Origin: Parabacteroides gordonii MS-1 = DSM 23371
GTDB lineage: Bacteria; Bacteroidota; Bacteroidia; Bacteroidales; Tannerellaceae
DNA length: 64,000 bases
Assembly (NCBI RefSeq): GCF_000969825.1
Contig: NZ_KQ033919.1
Location: 3,048,739-3,112,738, forward strand
Direction: 5' to 3'
This document shows, piece by piece, positions 25,682-33,051 of the stretch. The notes under the pieces are model-generated. The model was not told the origin of the DNA. It did no database searches and saw only the letters and a program-made list of their open reading frames with translations. Position 1 is the first letter of the stretch; each line of letters opens with the position of its first letter. The position numbers were made by a program, and so were the translations under genes.

Positions 25682-26563
25682 TCACCGAACATTCCCCTTT
25701 ATCCTACCCTTGATAGGTTGGTTGTTAATACTATTGTACTTGATCGTTACGACTTCATCGAAAAATCCTGTGTCTTTCGGTGTCATCTTAATTCCTACTC
25801 GGAGAGTTTCTCCGGATTTTGCTGGTCGTTTATCATAGGTGGCTGCTGTACAGCCGCAGGTGGTACTTACGTCCACTATTACGAGAGGATTGTCCCCGGT
25901 GTTTTTTATTTCGAAGGTAGCCTCTTTTATTTCTGATTTGTCGAATGTGCCGAAGTCTATCTCTGTTTGTATAGCTTCAGCAGTTGTTTTCAACATATTT
26001 TTAGTCTGACTTTCTTTTCCGGTTATTTGTTTTAGATAGAGGTCTTTTATGGCTGTGTTGTGTACCGGATTTCCTAAAGCTGCTACTTTATTATTTTTGT
26101 CTAGCAAGAAAGTTTGGAAAGTCATATCAGCCGGGAACTTGTTCAGTTTGTTCAGCCGATCGTCCATATCGATACACACAGGGCGGTCAAAGCCATCACG
26201 TTTCAGCAAATAACGTATTTCTTTGTAATCCTTTGAGTGGAAGAAAAAGAGGAAAGGAATTTTCCCTTGTGTTACGGAATCTGTATATTCAATCAGTTCT
26301 TTCCACTTAGGTAGTTGTAGTTTACAGCTGGTGCAGCCGATAGAGTCTACATATATCAATACCTTATATTCCGAATTTGGAATCTGATAGTCAGTTGTAT
26401 CTGTCAGATAACGTGTGAAGGTTATGCTTTCTGGAAACACAATTTGTTTCCCTTGCCATTCGTTGACAAGTTGTACAATCCGTGTTTCCTTTTCTTTCTG
26501 TTCATTTTTACAGGAGAAGAAGATCGGTAATAATACTAGTATGATCAGATTTAAAGTTTTCAT
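25682..26563 (-). CDS. Thioredoxin-fold lipoprotein with C-terminal DUF1573 domain
   Basis: 293 residues. The signal MKTLNLIILVLLPIFFSC has its lipobox Cys at 18. Residues 65-165 are thioredoxin-like with YVDSIGCTSCKLQLPKWKEL (CxxC) and FLLDKNNKVAALGNPV. Residues 185-290 are DUF1573 (FGTFDKSEIKEATFEIKNTG, VSTTCGCTAATYDKRPAKSG), an ASH/Ig-like domain common in Bacteroidetes surface lipoproteins. It lies nine bases after a propeller gene in the peptide 3 operon. A thiol-disulfide role next to a Cys-pair peptide is plausible but inferred. Confidence 0.85.
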   Translation of the reverse strand: MKTLNLIILVLLPIFFSCKNEQKEKETRIVQLVNEWQGKQIVFPESITFTRYLTDTTDYQIPNSEYKVLIYVDSIGCTSCKLQLPKWKELIEYTDSVTQGKIPFLFFFHSKDYKEIRYLLKRDGFDRPVCIDMDDRLNKLNKFPADMTFQTFLLDKNNKVAALGNPVHNTAIKDLYLKQITGKESQTKNMLKTTAEAIQTEIDFGTFDKSEIKEATFEIKNTGDNPLVIVDVSTTCGCTAATYDKRPAKSGETLRVGIKMTPKDTGFFDEVVTIKYNSINNQPIKGRIKGNVR

Positions 26564-26571
26564 CTTGTTCT

Positions 26572-27627
26572 TTAAATTTTGAATTCTATAATTGGATCAT
26601 CGCTTTTCACTTCGGTTGCGACGATCGTATTCGTTTCTTCGTTTATGTCGATGCCGTATATAGCATGATCAAGGGTGTATTTGCAAACCGGGTTCCCTTG
26701 CAGGTCGAAAACGTAGATGAATCTTCCTCCGTCTTCCGGCCGTTCTCCACGCTGATAGGTGGCTAGCTTGTCTTTGAATTTAATACCCTGAAATACAGCG
26801 TAGATATGTTTGTTTGTTACTTTTATGTCACTAAACCCCATAATTCCGCTAGGTATACCCGAACCGTCTTTACCCGTTTGAAACTCAGGTTCTCCTGCCG
26901 GACCATACAGGACTTTATGTGTATTGTCATTTAAGTTATAAATTTCGATTGTTTCTCCTAACTGGGTAGCCATAGCTAAGACACCATTGTCGGGATTATA
27001 GTCCATAAAACTTCGCCATGCCTGTGCCAATGCCGGGCGTGATGTCTCTTTATTGACAATTTCACTAGGGATTGTACCATTACTTTTGGTCGCTTTACCA
27101 TTCTTGTTTACTTCCCAAAAACGATGCTCTCCCATATAGTCAGGAATCAAAAAGCCCGATTCCATCGTGCGAAAGTCTAAAGAACGGACAAGTTTTTTGT
27201 CTAGTTTAATCTCCTCTACCCGTTCCGCAGAACCGGTAGAAGGAGATATTTTCCAGCGGGTAATCTCCATCTTATTGGGATCGAGAGCCCATAAAGAATC
27301 TAAGGAGTTAAATTGAATGTTCGCTGCTGATAGCATCTCCTCCGGGGCTTCTCCACGTCTGCCGAATGAAGCAATATGTTTCCACGCCGGATAGGTAAAC
27401 GCATGTAAATAATGATCTATATTATGCAGATCCATTACAACGGCAATACTATCTCTGACCGTTACCCGGAATGGATAACGGAACAGGATAGTATCCAGGT
27501 TGATAACCTGTGCACTGAGCGCCTTGGTTTCGGTAAAGTCTGAGTATCTCGGGAAGTGCGAATCCGGAGAGCTCGTGCAGGCGCCCAGGCAGCTAATACC
27601 TATTAATATATATAGGAGATGCTTCAT
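26572..27627 (-). CDS. BF3164-type 6-bladed propeller lipoprotein, partner of peptide 3
   Basis: 351 residues with lipobox ILIGISCLGAC (Cys17). Diagnostic: YPAWKHIASFGRRGEAPEEM near residue 85, blades TIEIYNLNDNTHKVLYGPAG and FIYVFDLQGNPVCKYTLDHA, and IKVTNKHIYAVFQGIKFKD. It starts three bases after the peptide 3 stop and nine bases before the DUF1573 gene, a tight three-gene operon. Likely exposed on the surface or in the periplasm as a binding scaffold; the ligand is unknown. Confidence 0.82.
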   Translation of the reverse strand: MKHLLYILIGISCLGACTSSPDSHFPRYSDFTETKALSAQVINLDTILFRYPFRVTVRDSIAVVMDLHNIDHYLHAFTYPAWKHIASFGRRGEAPEEMLSAANIQFNSLDSLWALDPNKMEITRWKISPSTGSAERVEEIKLDKKLVRSLDFRTMESGFLIPDYMGEHRFWEVNKNGKATKSNGTIPSEIVNKETSRPALAQAWRSFMDYNPDNGVLAMATQLGETIEIYNLNDNTHKVLYGPAGEPEFQTGKDGSGIPSGIMGFSDIKVTNKHIYAVFQGIKFKDKLATYQRGERPEDGGRFIYVFDLQGNPVCKYTLDHAIYGIDINEETNTIVATEVKSDDPIIEFKI

Positions 27628-27630
27628 TGT

Positions 27631-27852
27631 TTATTCGAGGCTTAATCCTTCAATTCTCATTTCGACCCAATCTCCGTCACAGTCTACAGAGCCATCGCCA
27701 TAACATTTGGCTCCATCTCCATGTTCACCGTAAGCCAATGCTTCCACATTTTCTAATAATAGAGACGGTAAATCGTTTTTTGGGGTGGACCCAAAATAAC
27801 AACCAGCGATCAGGCAAGTTACAAATCCTACTAATTTTAGTTTTTTCTCCAT
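27631..27852 (-). CDS. NVEALA family peptide precursor 3 with lipobox-like signal
   Basis: 73 residues from ATG 27852. A longer in-frame start at 27879 would overlap the predicted -7 box. The N-terminus MEKKLKLVGFVTCLIAGCYF contains LIAGC, a canonical lipobox, unlike peptides 1 and 2, so this product may be lipid-anchored. It carries LPSLLLENVEALAYGEHGDG, the exact motif. The tail has two Cys (AKCYGDGSVDCDGDW). It is the first gene of the operon with the propeller and DUF1573 genes. Confidence 0.82.
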   Translation of the reverse strand: MEKKLKLVGFVTCLIAGCYFGSTPKNDLPSLLLENVEALAYGEHGDGAKCYGDGSVDCDGDWVEMRIEGLSLE

Positions 27853-27876
27853 ATTTGTATTACGTGTTTGTTGATG

Positions 27877-27884
27877 CAAAAATA
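27877..27884 (-). promoter_or_regulatory. -7 box of the peptide 3 operon
   Basis: Minus-strand TATTTTTG (TAnnTTTG) about 25 bases before the peptide 3 ATG. The -33 position has no TTG, which fits a promoter needing an activator bound at the 11-bp repeats just upstream. Confidence 0.6.
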
Positions 27885-27906
27885 GAGAGTCTTTTTCGGA
27901 TGAACT

Positions 27907-27950
27907 CCTATAATTCTCTTATAAATCTCCTATATTATGCTTATAAAGGC
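27907..27950. promoter_or_regulatory. Four 11-bp direct repeats between divergent promoters (probable operator)
   Basis: CCTATAATTCT, CTTATAAATCT, CCTATATTATG and CTTATAAAGGC follow one another without gaps, consensus CYTATAAWTCT. An 11-base period is what OmpR/PhoB-type winged helices bind head-to-tail. The site sits upstream of the peptide 3 promoter, in an activator position, and between it and the regulator gene. Confidence 0.6.
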
Positions 27951-27991
27951 ATTTATTTATTCGTTTTATCTCTTTTTGAACGGTTCTTTTC

Positions 27992-27999
27992 TATTTTTG
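27992..27999 (+). promoter_or_regulatory. -7 box of the membrane winged-helix regulator gene
   Basis: TATTTTTG (TAnnTTTG) 21-28 bases before the gene start; the transcript leader would be very short. Confidence 0.5.
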
Positions 28000-28019
28000 C
28001 AGTCAAATAGAATGTGAAA

Positions 28020-29171
28020 ATGAAGAATGGTTCATTATATGGGTTAATGGGGATTTTTGTGGTTTGGCTTATCTTTATAAGTGGAGGATATTGGTATTCT
28101 TGTAGTTTGCGAACCCAAGTGACTGAAATCTGGAAGCAGACTTTATGGGAAGATCGCACGAACAGGATGAGAGAAGCCAAAGTAAAGACGAAATATATAT
28201 TTGTTCCGACAGCTTCCCCTGATATTAAAATAATAACTGAAGGTCAGACTTTGCATTTTAAAAAGGATAGTATTAAACCTTATACTCCTGATGAAAGAGA
28301 TTTTCTGGCTGATCAGCAGTATTTGTCACTCAAGAACCCTGTAAAACTGGAAAAGTTGGATAGTCTTTTTCAGTTAAAGTTGAGAGGGAATGGGCTGGAG
28401 TATAAAACGGCAGTATCACTTTATAATAATGATACAGATAAAAAGACATTTTACGGCCAAGAGGATGTGAAAGTCTTACATGATTACTTGAAGTTGACAT
28501 ACAAAGTAGATATTCAGGATATTATTCTTTTGGAAGGATATGTTAAGGGTGGTTGGATAGAAAACTTGGTGTGGGGGACATCTTATTATATTGTGTTGTC
28601 TATAGCCCTTGTGATTTTGGGAATATTGATAGTAAAAAGAAGACAGAACAATAAGTCTTCAAAATATCCGGATCAATTTGTTTCTGAAAATGAACAGCCC
28701 ATGGAAACAGAGCTGGTTTTACCTGTTGAACCTGTTGGGCAAAAGGTAGAACTGCTAACAGAACCTGAGACAGAACTTGTGGCAGAACCTGAGGTAGAAT
28801 CGTTGGAGGAATCATTGGAGTTGCCTTTGCTACCAATTGATAATGTTGTTCGGTATGACGAAAGACTATGTTCTTTGATGTATGGTGATCAAACGATACA
28901 ACTTGCTCCTAGAGTCTTTGAGTTGTTTTATTCTTTGTTGCAGGGAAAAGACCTTTTTCAATCGTATGAATCTCTCTATCAAACTCTTGGGGATGGAGAT
29001 GTTGATGCCGATAAAAAAACAGTGGAACAGTTAGTGTTTCGTTTGCGGAAAGATTTGAACCAGGCTATCCCCGTTTTGAGTATTGAAACTATACGGGCTA
29101 AAGGATACCAAATCAAGGGAAAGGATGAGATGGAAATACGAATAGAACGGATAGAGGATAAAGAAGTGTAG
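28020..29171 (+). CDS. Membrane-anchored winged-helix transcriptional regulator
   Basis: 383 residues from ATG 28020 (GTG 28014 would add two). TM1 is at about residues 5-26 (GLMGIFVVWLIFISGGYWYS). A periplasmic domain of about 155 residues follows. TM2 is near 186-206 (YYIVLSIALVILGILIVKRR), then an acidic Glu/Pro linker, and a C-terminal OmpR/ToxR-like winged helix (QTIQLAPRVFELFYSLLQGK ... DKKTVEQLVFRLRKDLNQ). It should sense a periplasmic signal and bind DNA directly without a histidine kinase, in a topology with two TMs and a C-terminal DNA-binding domain. It is divergent from the peptide 3 operon with 11-bp repeats between, so it probably regulates that operon and itself. Confidence 0.8.
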   Translation: MKNGSLYGLMGIFVVWLIFISGGYWYSCSLRTQVTEIWKQTLWEDRTNRMREAKVKTKYIFVPTASPDIKIITEGQTLHFKKDSIKPYTPDERDFLADQQYLSLKNPVKLEKLDSLFQLKLRGNGLEYKTAVSLYNNDTDKKTFYGQEDVKVLHDYLKLTYKVDIQDIILLEGYVKGGWIENLVWGTSYYIVLSIALVILGILIVKRRQNNKSSKYPDQFVSENEQPMETELVLPVEPVGQKVELLTEPETELVAEPEVESLEESLELPLLPIDNVVRYDERLCSLMYGDQTIQLAPRVFELFYSLLQGKDLFQSYESLYQTLGDGDVDADKKTVEQLVFRLRKDLNQAIPVLSIETIRAKGYQIKGKDEMEIRIERIEDKEV

Positions 29172-29535
29172 TATTATTGATTGGTAAGGTGCGGGAAAAA
29201 AGTCTCCTTACAAATTTTCGTTTCATAATTATTAAACAAAAGAAACTCAATTGTCAAACGAAAAGAACATATATGTGTTTTATTCGTTTGATATATATCG
29301 AACGCAAATTTGAAAACGAACTCATGAAAATGTATTAGAATAATTTTACCTCCAAACCAGAGTAAATGTGATTCTCAACAAAAATATTGAAGTTCTTGTG
29401 TAAAAACAAATTAACCGGAATGATTTTTATTTTTACCTTTCTGCTGTACAGATACTATGTCCTTTTTTATTCTTGCAAATCCAATAGCTTGTATCATGTC
29501 TCGTTATTTAAATAAAAGACCCGATCTGAGATCCA
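29172..29535. other. AT-rich intergenic region with one long inverted repeat
   Basis: Between the membrane regulator and the HU remnant. It holds an imperfect 38-bp inverted repeat with perfect 9-bp ends TCAAACGAA (29254-29262) and TTCGTTTGA (29283-29291), about 85 bases after the regulator stop. No T run follows, so it may be an operator or recombination site rather than a terminator. No gene is supported here. Confidence 0.4.
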
Positions 29536-29539
29536 TAAT

Positions 29540-29571
29540 AAAAAAGTCCCAGGATCTAACCCGGGACTTTT
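29540..29571 (-). terminator. Terminator after the HU-like remnant
   Basis: AAAAGTCCC (29542-29550) pairs with GGGACTTTT (29563-29571). On the minus strand the stem is followed by a T-rich tail. It probably served the now broken HU-like gene. Confidence 0.7.
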
Positions 29572-29621
29572 CAATGAAGAAATATCTGAATTATTATGAG
29601 ATTTTCTGTCTATTTTACAGC

Positions 29622-29882
29622 CTATTCGATCACCGGTCTGTCATCCTCGCCTCCCGGTTTGCTCTCTGTTGTTACGACTCCTGCTTTTTTGAAATCGGTC
29701 TCCTTACGGGCTTTACGCAAGGCAGAGCCGGGTGTGAAAACGATTCGTGGGGTTTTGATCATAGATGTTTCAAATCCCTCTTCAGTAACAGCCCCTGTCG
29801 AGCCTACCCCATAACGGAAGTTACTATCAGCCCAAAACACAAAATCGGAATAGGTCGGGTTGTCAGGATATCGGTTAGCTTA
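29622..29882 (-). pseudogene. C-terminal remnant of an HU-like DNA-binding protein
   Basis: The readable frame gives ANRYPDNPTYSDFVFWADSN and then FRYGVGSTGAVTEEGFETSM, IKTPRIVFTPGSALRKAR and DFKKAGV. The second half resembles the end of HU-HIG-type proteins (gNF.y..gS.G..te..F..s.ik..ri.FtPG..L). The N-terminal DNA-binding part is missing; a stop lies directly upstream, next to one of the 86-bp repeats. The tail GGEDDRPVIE matches that of the intact HU/DUF4469 protein at 23295. An internal ATG could still give a 72-residue peptide. Confidence 0.55.
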
Positions 29883-29901
29883 TCTGGTAGTAACTATTTA
29901 G

Positions 29902-29987
29902 ATCCAGATAACCGAACTGTATATCGTCATTCATGCACATGATAATGCGGTTATTTTCTTTGTCGTAGCAGAAATCGGCAATCTTAT
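29902..29987 (-). repeat. 86-bp direct repeat, copy A (3' end of a lost gene)
   Basis: Identical at 85 of 86 positions to 31501-31586. On the minus strand it encodes KIADFCYDKENNRIIMCMND followed by DIQFGYLDL and, in this copy, NSYYQIS then stop. It resembles the last blade of the propeller lipoproteins. Both copies look like the 3' end of the same lost gene. Confidence 0.85.
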
Positions 29988-30056
29988 AGTTTTGATATTT
30001 TCTATTCCTCATTTTTTGTTCTACATTTGTGTGTCTGTCACAAACAAGATAAGAAT

Positions 30057-31451
30057 ATGAATAGTAAAGAATTACAACTCCTTGTAAGATGTGGAGAAAC
30101 TAGTACAGTACAATTCAAAGAACGTTTCTCAAATCAGGACAGTATTGCTGCTGAAATGGTTGCTATGTCTAATGCACGTGGAGGTATGATCTTGTTTGGG
30201 ATCAAAGACAAAACAGGCGAAGTGGTAGGACTGTCTTATCAAGAGATACAACAAATCAATTCAATGTTGGCTAATGTTGCCACAAACTTATTACGTCCAG
30301 TAATTTACATACAAACAGAAACTGTAATAATAGAAGATCGATCTATCCTTGTTGCCCATATAGACGAAGGAGACAATAAACCATATAAAGATTTGAGTGG
30401 AGTTATTTGGACAAAGCAAGGGGCGGACAAGCGTAAGGTGATGGAGAATAGTGAAATAGTTCGTTTATTTCAATGTTCGGGTATGATGTACGCCGACGAG
30501 CAACCTATTCCTTTTACATCAGATAAAGATATTAATAGTAGCGTATTGGATGATTTTGTGCGAAAAGAATATGGACGTGAAATAGATACATTTGGAATTC
30601 CTTATTTGGAATTGCTACAAAATCTAAATATAATAAGAGACGGTAAAATGACTTTGGCGGGCTTGTTGTTTTTTGGGAAATATCCTCAGCAATACCGCCC
30701 AACGTTTGTTCTAAAAGCTGTTGCGTTTTGGGGTATTGATATGGCTGGAATTAATTATAGAGATAGCAAAGATATTTCAGGTACTTTGCCTGAACTTTTT
30801 GAAAGAGGAATGTCTTTCTTTAAAGCTAATCTGCGTAATATCCAAGCTGGGCAGGGTTTTAATTCAATTGGTAAGCTCGAAGTTTCAGAAATTGCATTAG
30901 AAGAAATACTCCAAAATGCACTTGTGCATCGTGATTATACAAAGAATGCCCCAGTGAGGCTACTAATTTTTGATGATCGTATAGAGATTATTAGCCCGGG
31001 ATGCCTTCCCGATGGACTGACTGTGGAGAACATAAAGTTTGGGAATGCAGTTGTTCGTAATCCGTTTATTGCTAATTTTTGTGCAAAGACAATGCCTTAT
31101 CGTGGCTTAGGTTCAGGTATTATACGTGCACTCAAAGAAGAGCCCGATTTAAAATTTGTCAATGATTTAGATGGCTTGCAGTTCATCTCGATTATTAGAC
31201 GATCCTATAATGAGGGAATAAATGAGGGAATAAATGAGGGAATAAATGAGGGAATAAATGAGGGAATAAATGAGATTGAAACTCTCATTCTATCTTTTTT
31301 GGAAAAAAATTCACAACCTAAAGTAAAAGATATATCCAAGCACATAAATAAAGGTATTGCTACAACAGAACGCTATATCAAATCGCTGAAAGAGAAAGGA
31401 CTAATAGAATATAGAGGCTCTCGTAAAACAGGAGGCTATTATAAAAAATAA
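30057..31451 (+). CDS. AlbA/Schlafen-type ATP-binding transcriptional regulator with NEGI repeats
   Basis: 464 residues from ATG 30057; the in-frame TTG at 30027 lies within the promoter region. The N-terminal AlbA_2 (Schlafen) domain reads TVQFKERFSNQDSIAAEMVA and ARGGMILFGIKDKTGEVVGL. A GHKL-type ATPase segment follows (IALEEILQNALVHRDYTKNA, GLGSGIIRALKEE), then a C-terminal winged helix (VKDISKHINKGIATTERYIK). This is the COG2865 regulator group, often near mobile or defence genes. Between ATPase and winged helix are five perfect copies of Asn-Glu-Gly-Ile from a 12-bp repeat. The gene is enclosed by the 86-bp repeats and was probably inserted here. Confidence 0.85.
   Translation: MNSKELQLLVRCGETSTVQFKERFSNQDSIAAEMVAMSNARGGMILFGIKDKTGEVVGLSYQEIQQINSMLANVATNLLRPVIYIQTETVIIEDRSILVAHIDEGDNKPYKDLSGVIWTKQGADKRKVMENSEIVRLFQCSGMMYADEQPIPFTSDKDINSSVLDDFVRKEYGREIDTFGIPYLELLQNLNIIRDGKMTLAGLLFFGKYPQQYRPTFVLKAVAFWGIDMAGINYRDSKDISGTLPELFERGMSFFKANLRNIQAGQGFNSIGKLEVSEIALEEILQNALVHRDYTKNAPVRLLIFDDRIEIISPGCLPDGLTVENIKFGNAVVRNPFIANFCAKTMPYRGLGSGIIRALKEEPDLKFVNDLDGLQFISIIRRSYNEGINEGINEGINEGINEGINEIETLILSFLEKNSQPKVKDISKHINKGIATTERYIKSLKEKGLIEYRGSRKTGGYYKK
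31209..31268 (+). repeat. Five perfect 12-bp tandem repeats inside the AlbA-type gene
   Basis: AATGAGGGAATA repeated five times encodes (NEGI)5 in the linker before the winged helix. Copy-number change would keep the frame and alter only linker length. Confidence 0.95.
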
Positions 31452-31500
31452 CCTCTGTTTGTTGTAAATATATTCAAAGTATTCCTAAAATTCAATCCAA

Positions 31501-31586
31501 ATCCAGATAACCGAACTGTATATCGTCATTCATGCACATGATAATACGGTTATTTTCTTTGTCGTAGCAGAAATCGGCAATCTTAT
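31501..31586 (-). repeat. 86-bp direct repeat, copy B (3' end of a lost gene)
   Basis: Differs from 29902-29987 at one base. The minus-strand frame ends FGYLDLD then stop, a natural-looking C-terminus. It lies 28 bases from the stop of the integrase gene. Confidence 0.85.
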
Positions 31587-31613
31587 CCGTTTTGGCTTAC
31601 TTAACATGATGTA

Positions 31614-32582
31614 TCATATTTTGATTTCTATTTTGTTCCTTGGATGTTTGTTGTGTAGAATCTTTTTCTGTTTATTGGAATTGACGTGTGTGTAAATTTG
31701 GGTGGTAACAATACTGCTATGCCCTAATAGGCTTTGAATATACTTGATATCTACATCTTCTTCTAATAATAATGTGGCAAAAGTGTGGCGAAAAGTGTGT
31801 GGCGTGATATGTTTTGATAGATTAAGTTCTTTAATGCATCTTTTTACAAGCTGCCTTACCGATTGGGGTGATATTTCATGGCCAAGCCTATTCGTGAAAA
31901 ATGACGTTGTAGGTTGAGTTTGTTTATAATACTCTTTCATAATTGTAATTATCCCCTTGGAACAAATTTGTATTATCCGTTCTCTACTTCCTTTCCCGTA
32001 TACTTTAATTGTACCTTGTGTCAAATCAATATCATTCCATTGAAGCTGACATAGTTCAGAGACTCGGACACCTGTGGCAAATAGTAATTCAATTATTGCG
32101 ATATTCCGGGTTTTAGCTTTATATGTATAACTGTCATGGTTGGCTTCTTTCATTCGTTCTTTATATAAATATTCCAATATCAGTTTTATTTCGTTACTGC
32201 ACATGACAGTCGGTAAAATGTAAGGTTCCTTCATCTGTATTTTTATTTTTCGGAAAGGATTGATAAATGTGTCATTCTCAAATTCATAGAAAGAGAAAAA
32301 TGCTTTTGATGATGCGATTTTTCGCTTTATGGTCTTGGGCTTGAAGTCTGAAATCTTTTGTAGATAGGCTTTTATCATATCTTTTGAGACAGATTCCATC
32401 ACTTCTATGGAGTATACTTCATAGAGAAAGTCTTTTAATTGTTCCAGGTCAATTTGATAAGCTGTTATAGTTTTCTTGCTCAATGCTTTTTCATATTGGC
32501 AGTGAAATATGAAGTCAGATAGAGCGCTACTTACCTTTTTTGCTCCTTTTGAGTCAGCTGTTTGTATTTCCATATTCATCAT
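31614..32582 (-). CDS. XerD-like tyrosine recombinase/integrase
   Basis: 322 residues, usual length for simple phage-type integrases. SAM-like core-binding N-domain at residues 18-110 (ALSKKTITAYQIDLEQLKDF). Catalytic residues: Arg in LLFATGVRVSELCQLQWNDI, Lys in VYGKGSRERIIQI, His-x-x-Arg in TPHTFRHTFATLLLEEDV, and LLGHSSIVTTQIYTHV with His and the nucleophile Tyr. In Bacteroides such single recombinases often invert promoters or move small islands. Here it lies beside the 86-bp repeats and the AlbA-type gene, so it may have made that rearrangement. Confidence 0.9.
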   Translation of the reverse strand: MMNMEIQTADSKGAKKVSSALSDFIFHCQYEKALSKKTITAYQIDLEQLKDFLYEVYSIEVMESVSKDMIKAYLQKISDFKPKTIKRKIASSKAFFSFYEFENDTFINPFRKIKIQMKEPYILPTVMCSNEIKLILEYLYKERMKEANHDSYTYKAKTRNIAIIELLFATGVRVSELCQLQWNDIDLTQGTIKVYGKGSRERIIQICSKGIITIMKEYYKQTQPTTSFFTNRLGHEISPQSVRQLVKRCIKELNLSKHITPHTFRHTFATLLLEEDVDIKYIQSLLGHSSIVTTQIYTHVNSNKQKKILHNKHPRNKIEIKI

Positions 32583-32694
32583 AAAATTTAATAATGCTGC
32601 GAAGTAACGTGAATAACATATATAAAGCTAATTATCAGGTAGAAAGTAGGAGGGTGAACAACTGATAACTTAATATTATCATGCAAATAGTAAA

Positions 32695-33051
32695 ATGGGA
32701 ATATCTGTAGACTGGAAAAATATAAAAGATGGATTCAGAACTTTTGAAGAACTTGCCTATACTTATGTACAGGAAAAATATCCCAATTCTACATGGAAAA
32801 AGACTGGCGAAACACGCGATGGCAATAAAGATGCTGTAGCCTTAGTGTTTGGTTATCAACCTTATCCAGATAAGGAAGAGCAATGGTGGATGGAAGCAAA
32901 GTATTCCACTGAAAGTCTGATTATCAGTCGTTATAAACTTGATGCAACTATTGTAAGTGCTATTTTAAATGGTTCTGTCAGTCGGATTTTCTTTGTAACA
33001 AATATACGAAGAATTCGTGAGATTCAGGCAGATTTTGGCGGAATAAAGTAA
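32695..33051 (+). pseudogene. Mrr-like restriction endonuclease N-terminal fragment
   Basis: 118 residues. FRTFEELAYTYVQEKYPNST, then TRDGNKDAVALVFGYQ and QWWMEAKYSTESLIISRY give the PD-(D/E)xK pattern (Asp in GNKDA, E-A-K in MEAKY) of Mrr_cat enzymes in type IV restriction and related systems. Only the nuclease fold is present; relatives continue with large C-terminal domains. After the stop another frame reads WRLKELGVE, suggesting a frameshift or decay. The candidate left end of the conjugative element is about 80 bases downstream, so insertion probably truncated the gene. A small solitary nuclease is the alternative. Confidence 0.5.
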
